A stretch of 64,000 nucleotides of DNA, from positions 1,040,501 to 1,104,500 of the forward strand of contig JAHDVF020001251.1 in assembly GCA_022606425.2 (NCBI GenBank). The letters run 5' to 3'. This stretch comes from Lepidostoma basale. Taxonomy: Eukaryota > Arthropoda > Insecta > Trichoptera > Lepidostomatidae. Below are positions 20,886 through 32,114 of the stretch, in pieces. The notes beneath the pieces are model-generated. The model saw only the letters and a program-made list of their open reading frames with translations. It did no database searches and had not been told where the DNA came from. Within the stretch, counting starts at the first letter, position 1. The number at the start of each line of letters is the position of its first letter. Made by a program: the position numbers and the translations under genes.

Positions 20886-21315
20886 TAGAAATGAGATCTC
20901 TTAGACGAATGTGTGGATACTCTGTGTATGATAGAGTGTCGAATGAAAATATAAGAACTGAATGCGGTGCGAATGATGGTGTCATGAACAAAATAATGAA
21001 AGGATCATTAGGATGGTTTGGACATATGGAAAGAATGAATGAAGAAAGAATGGTAAAAAAATTATACGTTAATGATGTAAATGGAACCAGAAATAGAGGA
21101 AGACCGAGGAAAACGTGGCACGATCAAATAAATCAAATATTGAATGTCGGCCATGTGAGGAGTCAGAGACGCGCGCACACGACGCGCGTGCATGACACGA
21201 TGTATGAATGTTGAGGAAGCGAGAGAAATATGTCAGGAAAGAAAAGTGTGACAGTCCAATCTTTCTGCCTACCCCTTCGGGGAGACGGCGTGATGGTTAG
21301 TTAGTTAGTTAGTTT
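20886..21315 (+). mobile_element. LINE-A1 3' fragment
   Basis: Open for 107 codons: EMRSLRRMCGYSVYDRVSNE and SLGWFGHMERMNEERMVKKL, then RNRGRPRKTWHDQINQIL. A GCGC-rich duplication (GACGCGCGCACACGACGCGC) at about 21168 shifts the frame. The 3' hairpin CCCCTTCGGGG and GGTTAGTTAGTTAGTTAG tail are intact. Confidence 0.9.
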
Positions 21316-21526
21316 AATTTAGTGAAAATGTGACGAATTTTTTTATGAATTTAAACACTGTTTTTCCACTTTTATCTTCGGAAGAACGATATAAACTCGG
21401 TTTATATAGTAGAACAGACCATATATAACATTTAATCATTCTTTGTCGGAGTTTCAAATTAAGATTATCGTTGCAAAAGAATGTTCTCATTAGTGTAGAG
21501 TGTGACCCAAATAGTGTACACCCAGT

Positions 21527-21627
21527 AATAATAATAATAATAATAAATTGGATGATTTATAGAGCGCCATTTTTATGAATCAATCATCTCAAGGGTGCTG
21601 TAGCTCCATTTTATGAAATAGTTGAAG
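21527..21627 (-). mobile_element. LINE-L 3' UTR
   Basis: (AAT)n, then AGCGCC...ATGA...TCAT...GGTGCT, the LINE-L hairpin with one G-U pair in the outer stem. Confidence 0.75.
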
Positions 21628-21659
21628 ATAAATATTTTAGTTAAAGTGAAAATTTTGGT

Positions 21660-22165
21660 TCAGAAGAGTTTTTAAAGAGTTGTTAAAAATAAAAATTTTG
21701 TTAAAAATAAAGTTTTTGTTAAAAATAAACATATTGATAAAAATAAACATTTTGTTAAAAATAAAGATTTGTTAAAAATATTTTTTTAAATTTAAATGAA
21801 CGTTTTGTTAAGAATAAACATTTTTGTAAAAAATAAGCATACAGTTGAAAATAAACATTTTTGCTAAAAATAAACATTTTGTCAAAATAAACATTTAGTT
21901 ATAATAAACATTTTGTTAAAAAGAAACATTTTGTTAAAAAGAAACATTTTGTTAAAGTATATTATTAATTGTTTATAAAATGTTGTTTTATAAGTACCGA
22001 TGTTTTTAAGTTTTTTTTTATTTTTTATTTGTGTTTTTTTTGTATATTAGTAATTGTTTATAAAATGTTGTTTTATAAGTTGTAAAATGTTTCTGTAATT
22101 TGTATAACTTTATTAAATAAATAATTTTTAAAAAAAATAAACATTTTTGTTAAAAATAAAACATT
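21660..22165. repeat. Minisatellite, 17-20 bp unit
   Basis: Repeats of AACATTTTGTTAAAAATAA run from about 21660 to 21960 and recur at 22130-22165. Between them ATTGTTTATAAAATGTTG followed by TTTTATAAGT occurs twice (about 21968 and 22050). Confidence 0.75.
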
Positions 22166-22169
22166 TTAG

Positions 22170-22640
22170 TACAGTGTAGAGATAGAGACACCCAAATAGT
22201 GTAGAGATTTGTACGTTATTAAAAAGTAATGTGTACTAGCTACACAGCACCAATGAGAAAAGGTTAAAACGCTGTGTAATCGTTTTATTTTAATCGCATC
22301 CATAACGGCGTTCCCGGAATAACAATTTCGTTATTCGGGACCTCGTATCTGCAGGCAGAAAAGAGCCGATTCGTCCTATTGAGACTCGTAAAAGTGCGGA
22401 AACTTTATGGTTTACACTCAGTCCGAATTTTTGTGATTTTATGATTGAATATAATAGGAATAATGTATTTGGCGGCAATCTGACGGGAGGCTGGGATATA
22501 TTTGGTATATTTCACTGCGTTAGCGTTTTGCTACACTATTTTCTCTTTTACGATCGACCAAATACGCCCTTTATACCCGTCTCTAGATGACCTTTAAAAC
22601 TATCAACTTTCCGCGTATAATGGATCGCGTAAGCCCTAAA
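22170..22640. other. Unique sequence, no gene seen
   Basis: The part at 22300-22420 is GC-richer and may be conserved non-coding DNA. CTAGCTACACAGCACCAATG near 22228 resembles 32130, suggesting a short repeat. Confidence 0.35.
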
Positions 22641-22647
22641 AAAATAC

Positions 22648-23110
22648 GACTTCTTCTTCTTTTGATGCCGTGTCAGGTCCCCCCAACGTCGGTGATCACT
22701 GCAGCAAAGAAATCTCTGTTTTGCGCCACTTGGAACAGGTTCAGAACTCTTGTTATTCCTGTCCACTCTTTGATGTTCTGCAGCCAGGACAGATAACTTC
22801 TACCAACTCCCCGACGTGGTATTTTTGAACGTCGAAGGAGATGGTATTTTTCTCCCCTTGGCACATAACCTTTCTAATTTTCACAATCAACAACAGCTCT
22901 CTATTGGCTCTGGCTCTCTGCAGTACGTCTGCATTACTGACCCTATCGGTCCACGGTATACGGAGCATTCTGCGGTATATCCACATCTCGAACGCTTCCA
23001 ACCGGTTCATTACATTCATTTTCAGAGTCCAGGTTTCGTAGCCATATAGTAGATCAAACAATATATAACATTTAATCATTCTTTGTCGGAGTTTCAAGTT
23101 AAGATTATCG
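22648..23110 (-). mobile_element. LINE-C C-terminal fragment
   Basis: Minus frame MKLRQRMIKCYILFDLLYGY then ETWTLKMNVMNRLEAFEMWI and YRRMLRIPWTDRVSNADVLQ, matching 49290-49800. Ends in a (GAA)n tail read as TTCTTCTTC on the plus strand. Frame disrupted after about 115 residues. Confidence 0.8.
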
Positions 23111-23356
23111 TTGCAAAATAATGTTTCATTTTATTAAATGTATTTGAAAATTCATATTAAAAGTGCATTGTAAATAATGAAAATAAAAAAATTATGAAAA
23201 AACTTTTTTAAATGTATATTAAGTTAAAATTCACTAATGTTTGTGTCTTCGACCGGTTTCGGCAGCACGTTGCAATTTTCTGGTACCTATATCAAAATTC
23301 GCTAGGCTTATTATAATGTATGAAATGAAAATGATGGGGGGTTGAAGTTTAACGAT

Positions 23357-23469
23357 GAGAAATCGACGTGAATGTAGAGGATTCGAAGAAAGTATGTCAG
23401 GACAGAACAGTGTGGCGCTCCATTCTTACTGCCTACCCCTCCGGAGAGACAGCGTGATGGTTAGTTAGG
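23357..23469 (+). mobile_element. LINE-A1 3' end
   Basis: AGAAATCGACGTGAATG through the hairpin CCCCTCCGGAG and GGTTAGTTAGG. Confidence 0.8.
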
Positions 23470-23474
23470 AACCT

Positions 23475-23970
23475 ATTTTTTATAATGCCATTCTATTTTG
23501 TCATATTTCTTCTTAATATAGTTCTATCTTGGCCGGCGGGATTATTTAGTTTTGATTGGACATCTTGTTTTTACATATTTCACTTAAATAATTCTAAAAC
23601 CAGTATTTAACGATGCGAACAAAGTTCCCTAAATATCATTTCAGCGATTCCAAACGATAATTCGATACTCAATCCGAGATGGCTTCGTTTGATCACCCAC
23701 GTTCATTAAAATTTGATAAAATATTTAATATAATATGTATATACGAATCTCTTTTAATATCCTTTGAAAATATTTTTATTATTATGCCTTATGAGTTACG
23801 CCAATATTGATACAAAATATACTTAACTTCCTTATCCGATGTTGTACATCTAGTGTATATATTCCTTCATCTTCTTTTTCTTCTTATTATTCTTGGTACA
23901 GGGCAGTTGTCGGCAAATTTATCGGTTAAAAGAGACAAAAATAAGTAGTGATACGTTTTATATTTATTTT
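23475..23970. other. No gene seen
   Basis: AT-rich unique sequence without supported features. Confidence 0.5.
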
Positions 23971-23973
23971 TAG

Positions 23974-24190
23974 AGCCTAACTAACTAACCACTACGCCGT
24001 TTCCACAGAGGGGTAGTCAGAAAAGATGGACCGCCATACTGCTGTGTCTTGACACATCTCTCTAGCTTCCTCTTGTTTCATACATCGTAAAATGCACTCC
24101 AGTCGATTTTTCCGAATTTGATCACACTTTAGTATTTGATTAATTTGGTCGTGCAATGCTTTCCTTGATCTTCCACGGCTTCTCTTACTA
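23974..24190 (-). mobile_element. LINE-A1 3' fragment
   Basis: Complementary CTAACTAACCACTACGCCGT tail and hairpin remnant, then codons for the C-terminal RTRC and W-H-D-Q-I-N motifs on the minus strand. Confidence 0.75.
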
Positions 24191-24704
24191 TAGGTATATT
24201 ATAAATAATAATTAAATATTGTCAATGTTTAAATTCAGTAAATTTTACATAATTATTTTAAGATTATTTTTATATAGAAACATGTTTACTACCCATGATC
24301 TGTATGTATATAAAGGACTCAGTTTGCAATAGTGTTACCAGTCTGTCGATGCCAGCGAGCCTGGCGAAACCGGTCGCTGTCAAAATAAAAGCAAATGTAG
24401 AAGTAAATAAAAAAAACATTATTATTAAAATTAACTTCCATCAAGAGATTTCAGTAAAGTCATTCGATTATCTTAGTTATATTATATTAAAACTTCTAGA
24501 AGGGGCGTTTTCATTCGTATTAATATTTTAATTTTAAAAAATGTTATTATAGAAATCCAAATGCCTTAACTATAAAAAAATATTCATTATATTTTCAACT
24601 GTTAACACGTTGACAGCCATGGTACTTATCAAAGATTCCGATGTGAAAATCCATTTTAACTTAACTATATTATATTGACTGACAGCGCTTGAGGACCTTT
24701 ACTT
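24191..24704. other. No gene seen
   Basis: AT-rich. Contains a P-like scrap (ACTTCTAGAAGGGGCGTTTT at about 24490). A 78-codon ORF lacks any recognisable feature. Confidence 0.4.
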
Positions 24705-25394
24705 TATTATTATTATTATTATTATTTTGGTGACTTGTATTTTAAGTGCGCCGTTTTGTAAAATCAATTACTCCAAGGGCGCACTAGGAAATGACTGACC
24801 GAACAGTGCAGTCTTTAGAAGTTTCTTAAATTTAACGTCACTATCCTCATACTTAATACTAACATGGAGGCTATTCCACGCCAACGGACCCGCAACGCTG
24901 AAAGCACGATCATAGAAACTTGTTTTATTGGTTCTGACTGGAATTGTTATGTTGTTTGCACTTGTTTCTACTGATCGGAGTGAACGTTGCCTTTTCGTTG
25001 GCATGGGTGTCACGCAGAGGTCCGATATATACGTTGGCGCTCTCTGGTTTCGAGCCTTAATCACTGTCAAACACAATTTGTATTTTACTCCCTCTCGGAT
25101 TTTAAGCCAGTGAAGTTCCTTCAGGAGTGATATGACAGTATTTTTTTGCCCCATAACGTATCGGGTAGCAGCATTGAATACGCTTCGTATTCTGCTTAAT
25201 TGATTATTTGGCAATCCAGCGTACATTCCGTTACAATAATCTAAACTCGACACTACAAAAGAATTATCGGGGGTTTTAGCTTCACCAATAGGTAAATATG
25301 TCCTTATGTGTTTTAGCTGTCTCAGTTGGAAGAAGCCAGACTTAACAAGCCAACTACTTTGATTCAACAGTTGGCAGTCACATTTGACTGACAC
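24705..25394 (-). mobile_element. LINE-L 3' part with 208-codon frame and (AAT)n tail
   Basis: The minus frame encodes the end of an L2/CR1-type LINE polyprotein: SSLDYCNGMYAGLPNNQLSR, FNAATRYVMGQKN, LLKELHWLKIREGVKYKLC, RAPTYISDL and DRAFSVAGPLAWNSLHVSIK. The order LDYCN-GLP-RIR-NAA-R, LHWL, YK, AP-YI-L, R-FS-AGP-WN-LP is typical of this group. After the stop comes a 3' UTR of about 60 bases with a two-stem hairpin (GTGCGCC/GGCGCAC outer, GTAA/TTAC inner), then (ATT)n on the plus strand. RT proper is missing through 5' truncation. Confidence 0.9.
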
Positions 25395-25399
25395 GGTTT

Positions 25400-25868
25400 A
25401 TTGGTAACGATTGGTGGCGGTCACATATGACGGCCACAGTAACAGTACAGTTTAAAAAAACTGACGTTTATTTCTAAACAGTACTTCACAAATATCCGCA
25501 TATAATTATCTTTACGCTTATAGTCTGTCGAATCGGCGATAAGACACTGGTGATTTTTTCTCTCAAATAGCCCGCGGTCACATCTTCATTACGTTATTAT
25601 TAACGTAGGAAATGAACAGACTATTAACCGTAGTGTTACCATTAACAATTCGGAGTATACAATTACGATTTCCGGTTTTATTCGCCGGCAACACGGTAAA
25701 TTTTATTTGTAAAATATTTATTACACAATTTATACGCTGTTTGAACGATTGCTTTGTCAATATTGCATAAGGTATATAAATAAAAAAGTTTGTTATATAT
25801 TGTATTAGAGGAAAAAATCTACTGCGACTGACTGCTTTGTTTCCTGAGGACAAACAGTATTTATATTC
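25400..25868. other. Unique sequence, no gene seen
   Basis: Moderate GC, with a local palindrome (ACGTTATTATTAACGT) near 25590. No coding evidence. Confidence 0.4.
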
Positions 25869-25872
25869 ATAA

Positions 25873-26262
25873 TGGTGTTTTAGTGCCAACCCTTATGTAC
25901 GGAAGTGAAGCTTGGAGCTTGGAAGAAAATGATGAAAGTAGGATAAATGACATAGAAATGAGATCACTGAGAAGAATGTACGGGAAAACGATGTAAGATA
26001 GAATACGGAACGACGAAAGAAGGAAGAAATGTAAGGCAGATGATTGCGTCATAAGTAAAATTTATAAATAATCCATGAGATGGTTTGGACAAATGGAACG
26101 AATGGACGAGAGAATAATGGTTAAAATGTTGTATACAAGCAGTGTGAGTGGAAATAGAAGCCGTGGAAGACCAAGGAAAACATGGCATAACCAAATTAAT
26201 CAAATACTGAAAGGCGGCCACATTTTAAGTCGGAAAAATCGAAAAATCGAAAAATTTGAAGC
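25873..26262 (+). mobile_element. Divergent LINE-A copy
   Basis: Encodes MYGSEAWSLEENDESRINDI, MRSLRRMYGKTM, MRWFGQMERMDERIMVKMLY and RSRGRPRKTWHNQINQILKG. A fragment at 53868 shares its MLYTSSVSGN-like block, so this is a separate subfamily. Confidence 0.8.
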
Positions 26263-26265
26263 CCT

Positions 26266-26370
26266 CATATAATAATAATAATAATAAATTGGATAATTTA
26301 TAAAGCGCCATTTTTATGAATTGCTCATCTCAAGGGCGCTGTAGAAGATGCTCCGTTTTATCAACTAGAT
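26266..26370 (-). mobile_element. LINE-L 3' UTR, left arm of an inverted pair
   Basis: (AAT)n, AGCGCC, ATGA/TCAT and GGCGCT, with GATGCTCCGTTTTATCAACT. Inverted relative to 26945-27052. Confidence 0.8.
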
Positions 26371-26371
26371 A

Positions 26372-26942
26372 ATAATAATAATAATAATGATAAAAAATAT
26401 ATATAAACATATTTAGTATGAGGGCTGCACCCGACGAAATCGATCAGCCCTTCCTGTCAGGAAATGATAATTTGAAAAGGTGCGTTTTGAGTCTCGATCT
26501 AAACTCTGATTGATTCTCAATGCACTTAAGGTCTGCTGGAAGACTGTTCCAGGCTGAAGGGCCGGCTACCGCGAAGGCTCGGTCGCCAAAGTTTGTGCTT
26601 GGACAGCGTTTTGGCACAGTCAATCTACCGATCGCAGAAGACTTAGCTGATCGCAATGTAGACTGTCTAGCATTCAGGTTCTCGTTGATGCAGAGTTCAG
26701 ATATATAAGCTGGTGCCATTCCATGCAACGCCTTATAGACCGTCCAGCAGAGCTTGTATTGTATCCTTTCTGGACATTTCAGCCAGTGGAGCTCCTTAAG
26801 ATGCTGTGTTATGTGACAACTCTTTGGCACACCCCTTATCAGTCTTGCTGCTGCATTGAATGCAGACTGGAGTTTATTTATTTGCTGCTTGGGGATACTG
26901 CTGCTCATACTAAATATGTTTATTATTATTGTTATCATTATT
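26372..26942 (-). mobile_element. Second L2-like LINE C-terminal fragment
   Basis: The minus frame gives QINKLQSAFNAAARLIRGVP, HITQHLKELHWLKCPERIQY, HGMAPAYISELC and DRAFAVAGPSAWNSLPADLK, closely related to LINE-L but with another 3' UTR (CTGATCGATTTCGTCGGGTG). Decayed sequence of the same lineage lies at 45120-45365. Flanked on both sides by LINE-L 3' UTRs in opposite orientation. Confidence 0.85.
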
Positions 26943-26944
26943 AT

Positions 26945-27052
26945 TATTTTTATCTAGTTGATAAAACGGAGCATCTTCTGCAGCGCCCTTGAGATGAGTA
27001 ATTAATAAAAATGGCGCTCTATAAATTATCCAATTTATTATTATTATTATAT
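26945..27052 (+). mobile_element. LINE-L 3' UTR, right arm of an inverted pair
   Basis: CTAGTTGATAAAACGGAGC, AGCGCCCTTGAGATGAG and GGCGCT, then (ATT)n. Closely matches the complement of 26266-26370. Confidence 0.8.
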
Positions 27053-27061
27053 ATAGGTATG

Positions 27062-27132
27062 TAGGGACAGAGCAGTATAACGGTCCATCATCATTGCCCT
27101 ATCCCTTCGGAGAAACAGCGTGGTGGTTAGTG
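27062..27132 (+). mobile_element. LINE-A 3' tip
   Basis: AACGGTCCATCATCATTGCC, CCCTTCGGAG and GTGGTGGTTAGTGAG, a decayed LINE-A 3' end. Confidence 0.65.
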
Positions 27133-27159
27133 AGTCGGTTATAAAATTTTGTTCCTACG

Positions 27160-27480
27160 TCGAATATCTTCTCAATCATGTCGGATTATGAGCATTCGAA
27201 CTATCCCCTCCACCGCTCCCTTGCACCCGGGACACTCGATACCTACCTAGCCTGCACCGGACAGGTATATGTTCCTTACCCACTCCAAGCCCTCTTCACA
27301 ATGGTGCCTTCGAAGGCATCAGCCGTGCGGCTATCATTATGTTATTCGGAGGGGTCCATTTTTTTGTGCACTCTCCGTCTCTTTCCCTCGGATCCAGATC
27401 TTGCCTCTCGCTCGTACCGGATCGCCAGCGGGTACAGGGCGTTCAATAAGTTAAATAACAAATAAATATAATTAATTTTG
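27160..27480 (+). other. GC-rich unassigned segment with 95-codon ORF
   Basis: Open from 27178 to 27465 and GC-richer than its neighbours, ending at AAATAACAAATAAATA, which resembles a retroelement tail. The peptide matches no family I know. I regard it as probable transposon sequence. Confidence 0.25.
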
Positions 27481-27730
27481 ATAAGAAGCCAATACTTGGT
27501 GGTTTGACATATTTAAAATTGGAATTAAACACCTTTTTTAAAACACTTTGTAAAATAAAAAATAAAAAAAAGGATACAAAATTTCTTTATTTTTATGTAT
27601 TTAAATTATTATTTTAAATTGATTCATAATATTTGTTATAAAAAAAGCATAAACGTTCTAAAATAAATCTTTATAACATCTGTCAAAACTGATCATATAT
27701 TTGTAAACAATTTTATAATATTTTAAATGT

Positions 27731-27966
27731 ATGATGTATGATGTAAATGGAACCAGAAATAGAGGAAGACCGAGAAAAACGTGGCACGATCAAATAAATC
27801 AAATATTGAATTTCGGCCATGTGAGGAGTCAAAGAAATCGACGCGAGTGCATGACACGATGCATGAATGTTGAGGAAGCAAGAGAAATGTGTCAGGAAAA
27901 AAATGTGTGGCAGTCCATTATTTTTGCCTACCCCTTCGTGGAGACGACGTGATGGTTAGTTAGTTA
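27731..27966 (+). mobile_element. LINE-A1 3' fragment
   Basis: Open to the family stop: YDVNGTRNRGRPRKTWHDQI, NQILNFGHVRSQRNR and AREMCQEKNVWQSIIFAYPF, then VETT stop and GGTTAGTTAGTTA. Hairpin CCCCTTCGTGG has one mismatch. Confidence 0.9.
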
Positions 27967-28065
27967 ATTTAAATATATATCTTTATAATATCACTTAGGA
28001 AGGACCGGTTGTCCGAAACATGTCTGATATTTAATTTTAATTTTTTAAAAAGCAAGTGTTGTATT

Positions 28066-28226
28066 TTTTTTATTATTATTATTATGATTTGTATTTTAAG
28101 TGCGCCGTTTTGTAACATCAATTACTCCGAAGGGCGCACTAGGAAATGACTGACCGAACAGTGCAGTCTTCAGAAGTTTCTTAAATTTAACGTCACTATT
28201 CTCATACTTAATACTAACATGGAGGT
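28066..28226 (-). mobile_element. LINE-L 3' fragment
   Basis: (ATT)n, GTGCGCC/GGCGCAC outer stem and GTAA/TTAC inner stem, then about 90 bases of coding end nearly identical to 24780-24870. Confidence 0.85.
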
Positions 28227-28229
28227 GTA

Positions 28230-28770
28230 TGTACAAAGTATATAAAAAAGAAAAAGACAATTTAAACATCTACAACACAAAGTATGGCGAACATAGAATA
28301 AAAATAATAGTAATATTACGAATCCAAAATTAGTTTTTTTTTCTGTTACCCTGTTTTTGTTCGTGGTAATTTCGATAGTATTACATATTCGAGTCCTAGT
28401 TTCATTGTGAACACCGCGTATTTATGAAATACGTATGATGGGCGTTGTAAGAGGGTTCAAACAAAATGAGAACCATTGAAAAAAAACAAAGAATGCGGGA
28501 TATTAATTTGATATTAGGGTATTAGGGAATATTCCCTATATGAAATTAATATGAAAGGGCTTCAAATAAATGTGTACCTATTATCTTAATTATTAATACG
28601 CCCTTACCGTTCTGAGTTTTCATATCGTTCAATTTACAATAGAAAATAAATGCCATGGAATAACTTCATCCGGCGATCGATCGGTTATTTCTCGAAACCG
28701 GTCATGGTTGGGCTAACAACTATGTATAAATATTTATTACTACACTTTGGAATTGAAAAATAAAGCTGTT
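28230..28770. other. No gene seen
   Basis: AT-rich unique sequence. A short repeat (TATTAGGGTATTAGGGAATA) lies near 28512. Confidence 0.5.
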
Positions 28771-28776
28771 TATTTA

Positions 28777-29146
28777 ACTAACTAAATAACTTAACAACCA
28801 TAATGAAGATGCACGAAAGAATGGACTGCCACACTTTTATTTCCTGACATATTTCTCTCGCTTCCTCATCATTCATACATCGTGTCATGCACGCGCGTCG
28901 ATTTCTCTGACTCCTCACATGACCGACTTTCAATGTTTGATTTATTTGATCGTGCCACGTTTTCCTCGGTCTTCCTCTATTTCTGGTTCCATTTACATCG
29001 TTAACATATAATTTTTTTACCATATTTTTCTTCATTCATTCTTTCCATATGTCCAATCCATCTTAATGATCCTTTCATTATTTAGTTCATAACACCATCA
29101 TTTGCACCGCATTCACTTCTTAGATGTTCATTCGATAACACTATCG
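28777..29146 (-). mobile_element. LINE-A1 3' fragment
   Basis: Minus frame MVKKLYVNDVNGTRNRGRPR, KTWHDQINQTLKVGHVRS and RACMTRCMNDEEAREICQE. The 3' hairpin is replaced by unrelated sequence, although the tail-like AACTAACTAAATAAC remains. Confidence 0.85.
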
Positions 29147-29184
29147 AATGAAAGAGTTATCGAATGAATGTATAAGAATACCCG

Positions 29185-29297
29185 CGCGGGCGAAAAGAGA
29201 AAGATGGTGTGCTGCATCAGTTTAAGTGTGGCAGTCAATTCTTTCTGCCTACCCATTCGGAGAGACGGCGTGATGGTTAGTTAGTTAGTTAGTTAAA
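29185..29297 (+). mobile_element. SINE-D 3' end
   Basis: GCGAAAAGAGAAAGATGG (SINE-D body) continues into GTGTGGCAGTCAATTC, CCCATTCGGAG and GGTTAGTTAGTTAGTTAG. Confidence 0.75.
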
Positions 29298-29299
29298 AG

Positions 29300-29400
29300 G
29301 TCTGTTTTCTAGAAGTTTTATTTTATTTTGATGGGAATGAATGTTTCCACATTCGATAATGCCCTTAGCAAGGCTATACGTGTCATTCTTTGCATTTACC
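29300..29400 (+). repeat. P-family fragment
   Basis: GTCTGTTTTCTAGAAGTTTT and CATTCGATAATGCCC match P. Confidence 0.5.
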
Positions 29401-29722
29401 AATTTAATTTTTTTTTCGTATGTCCAAACCACCTTAGTGATCATTATTTTTTAACATGTAACCTGTGATGTGATTTTTTTCCATGCGGTATTTTTACTCA
29501 CAAGTTCGAAGTTCAAATAAATTCACGAGAAAGTACGGTGCGAACTTTACATATCGCCTGCTATAAATTCCTCCACGTATAAATCTGTCATATTCAGATG
29601 TCTTAGCATTTTAAATATATTTTACTATTCAACGTGTGTTTTTTATAACTTGGTAATTTAAATAATGTGCTCCGGTATGTTGACTAAGAATTTTTGCTTT
29701 ACGATTTTTTTTCGTCTTAAAA

Positions 29723-29880
29723 TAAGATGGCAATGCACGATGGCGTTTTTGTGCCGACTCTGTGATTATTGATCTATGAAAGTTTAGCATTAAAATGGCA
29801 ACAACATGAAAAGATGAAAGTTGAATAAATGCCGTAAAAATGAGATCTATTAGACGAATGTGTGGTAAATCTGTTTCTGT
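29723..29880 (+). mobile_element. LINE-A internal fragment
   Basis: Decayed MAMHDGVFVPTL and EMRSIRRMCGKS-type coding; no 3' end. Confidence 0.65.
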
Positions 29881-29916
29881 TAAAATTTATAACACTGTTA
29901 TAATATAACTATTTTT

Positions 29917-30058
29917 TTTATTCACAGAGTGTCGCGACAGCTGTTTCGCCAACCGATGTTGGCATCATCAGGTGTTACAATAAACAGTTTATTGTAACAC
30001 CTGATAATGCCAACATTGGTTGGCGAAACAGCTGTCGCGGCACTCTCTGTAAATAAAA
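29917..30058. repeat. R-family palindrome, about 70-bp arms
   Basis: Near-perfect inverted repeat: CACAGAGTGTCGCGACAGCT...GGTGTTACAATAAAC against its complement, centred near 29987 (ACAGTTTATTGT). Would form a long hairpin in RNA or DNA. The R flank with GTTTCGGCCAAAACAATGG follows at about 30120-30145. Confidence 0.8.
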
Positions 30059-30294
30059 AGAAATTGTGATATTTTAACAGTGTTTTAAATTTTAACTGTA
30101 ATAATGTTGAAGTATCATAGTGTTTCGGCCAAAACAATGGACTATTTAAATCTGTACATGATAAAGTGTTCAAAATTTTATTAATTCTCGACATTCATGT
30201 CGTTAATGTATACTTTATTAATCATGCTTTCTTCATCCATGTTTGAATCAACTTGAATTAAAAATATTATGAAGAATTATTTTTTAAAAAGCTT

Positions 30295-30708
30295 ATGGCT
30301 TTATGTGCCGACCCTTATCCATGGAATTTTGAACACTTTATTTAAAGTTGAATAAATGCAGTGTCAGTGAGATCCCGTAGACGAATGTTTGTTAATCTTT
30401 ATACGAGTGTCAAATGGAGTTGTAAGAAGTAAATGCAGTGCAAATAAAAATCATTAAGATGGTTTGGACACATGGAATGAAAGTGTATGTTCACGATGTA
30501 AACGGAACAAGAAATAGAGGAAGACCTAGAAAAACGTTGCACGATCAAATAAATCAAATATTAAATGTCGGCCAAGTGAGTAATCGACGTGTGTGCATGA
30601 CACGGTGTATTAATGTGGAAAAATCGAGAAAATTGTGACAGGAAAAAACAGTGTGACGGTCCATTTTTACTGTCTACCCTTTCGGAGAGACCGATGGTTT
30701 TGTTAATT
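30295..30708 (+). mobile_element. LINE-A1 copy, decayed
   Basis: HDVNGTRNRGRPRKTLHDQI and NQILNVGQVSNRRVCMTRC are readable. Earlier parts are scrambled by indels. Ends CCCTTTCGGAG and GATGGTTTTGTTAATTGG. Confidence 0.75.
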
Positions 30709-30894
30709 GGTTATGCGTAAAAAAATAATTAAAAAAATTGCACTTGAAAAAATAAATTATGCAAAACCAAATTTAAAAAAAATTAATGGGTTAAGGTAGT
30801 GACTTTAACTTCACTTATTTATAGCTTATATATATTTAAAAAAATATTCTTTCAGTATCCGTAATTTGTTTTTTAAACTTTTTGTTTAGTGAAC

Positions 30895-31022
30895 TAACAA
30901 ACTAACCAACCATCACGCCGTCTTACCGAAGGGCTAGGCAGAATGAATGCCACACTTTTCTTTCCTGACACATCTCTTGCTTTCTCAACTATCATACATC
31001 GTGTCATGCACGCACGTCGTTT
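30895..31022 (-). mobile_element. LINE-A1 3' end
   Basis: AACTAACCAACCATCACGCC, CCGAAGGGCTAGGCAG and ATCGTGTCATGCACGCACG in the minus orientation. Confidence 0.8.
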
Positions 31023-31024
31023 TT

Positions 31025-31330
31025 TATTGAGCGTAATATTTATGCCTGTGTGTGTTCGTCACACGCCCTGAGTACCTATAAACATGTATATATAATATCC
31101 ACTACCTTATATTATTAGTCTTTTATGTTTTTATTATAATTTATGACGTATCATTTGTCGCAGTTAACGAATCTCATTTCACGTTTTTAATTTGATGCTC
31201 TGCCGTCAGTGACGGCGTTCATATTACCTTTATTTTTTTTAATGTTATAACGAATTTTGATAATAAAGATTTTCTGCTTAATGCTTACACCTAATCTTAA
31301 AGTGTTCCTCAACATATCAGCATATATACA
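31025..31330. other. No gene seen
   Basis: AT-rich unique sequence with nothing supportable. Confidence 0.5.
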
Positions 31331-31334
31331 AAAA

Positions 31335-31893
31335 TTTGTCAGACGTGGTGGTCGTAAGAAGGGAGGAATGGGGAATATTGTGTTACATAAAGCGATCGCT
31401 CAACCCAACCAATGACAGGTCATAAGTCCTGTAAGCGCCTCGGCCACCACATTCTGTTCCCAGAAAAACAATTTACATCTTCGTCTCTATTGAGATACAA
31501 TTAATCCTTAAAAGACTTCTAATTTATCTGAATTCTAAAATTTTAATATATACGAATAAATTTATTTAAGTTTTTGTAAAGACAATGTAAAAATACTCCA
31601 TATTGTATTTACTATAAAGTACTGGTAAAGTTGCTAATGCTTTTGTATATAAATATCTGAAATCCAATATTATATTTAAAGAGAGAGAGAGAGATAATAC
31701 ACATATTAAAGTAAATCATTTATAATTAATTGTATCTCAATAGAGACGAAGATGTAAATTATTTGGAAACAATATGGTGGTCGAGGCGTTTACAGAACTT
31801 ATGATCTGTCATTAGTTGGGTTAAGCGATCGCTTTATGTAATACAACATTCCCCATTCTGCCCTTCTTACGAACACCACGTCTGACAATTATT
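31335..31893. repeat. T-family inverted pair
   Basis: Left arm (31335-31510) starts TTTGTCAGACGTGGTGGTCG and ends GTCTCTATTGAGATACAATT. The right arm (31730-31893) is its inverted copy, ending ACACCACGTCTGACAATT. A roughly 220-bp AT-rich spacer includes (GA)n at 31681. Arms match single T units at 48250-48450, 54237-54412 and 61430-61640. Non-coding. Confidence 0.8.
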
Positions 31894-32039
31894 TTTTTGA
31901 ATCATTTATTATTCTTCTTCGTCGTATCAATGGCAAGTTTGTTTCGTAGCAGTGGCCCTAAAAATGACATATCTCTCTGTTGCGACATCTTTTTAACTAC
32001 CAAATACCTACTCAATTTTGTCTCCCAAATTAAGAAACT

Positions 32040-32114
32040 AGAGAGCAATATGGCGGTCCATCCTCAATGCCTATGCCTTCGGGAAAACGGCGTGATGGTT
32101 AGTTAATTAGTTGT
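32040..32114 (+). mobile_element. LINE-A 3' tip
   Basis: ATATGGCGGTCCATCCTCAA, CCTTCGGGAAAACGGC and GTGATGGTTAGTTAATTAG. Confidence 0.7.
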
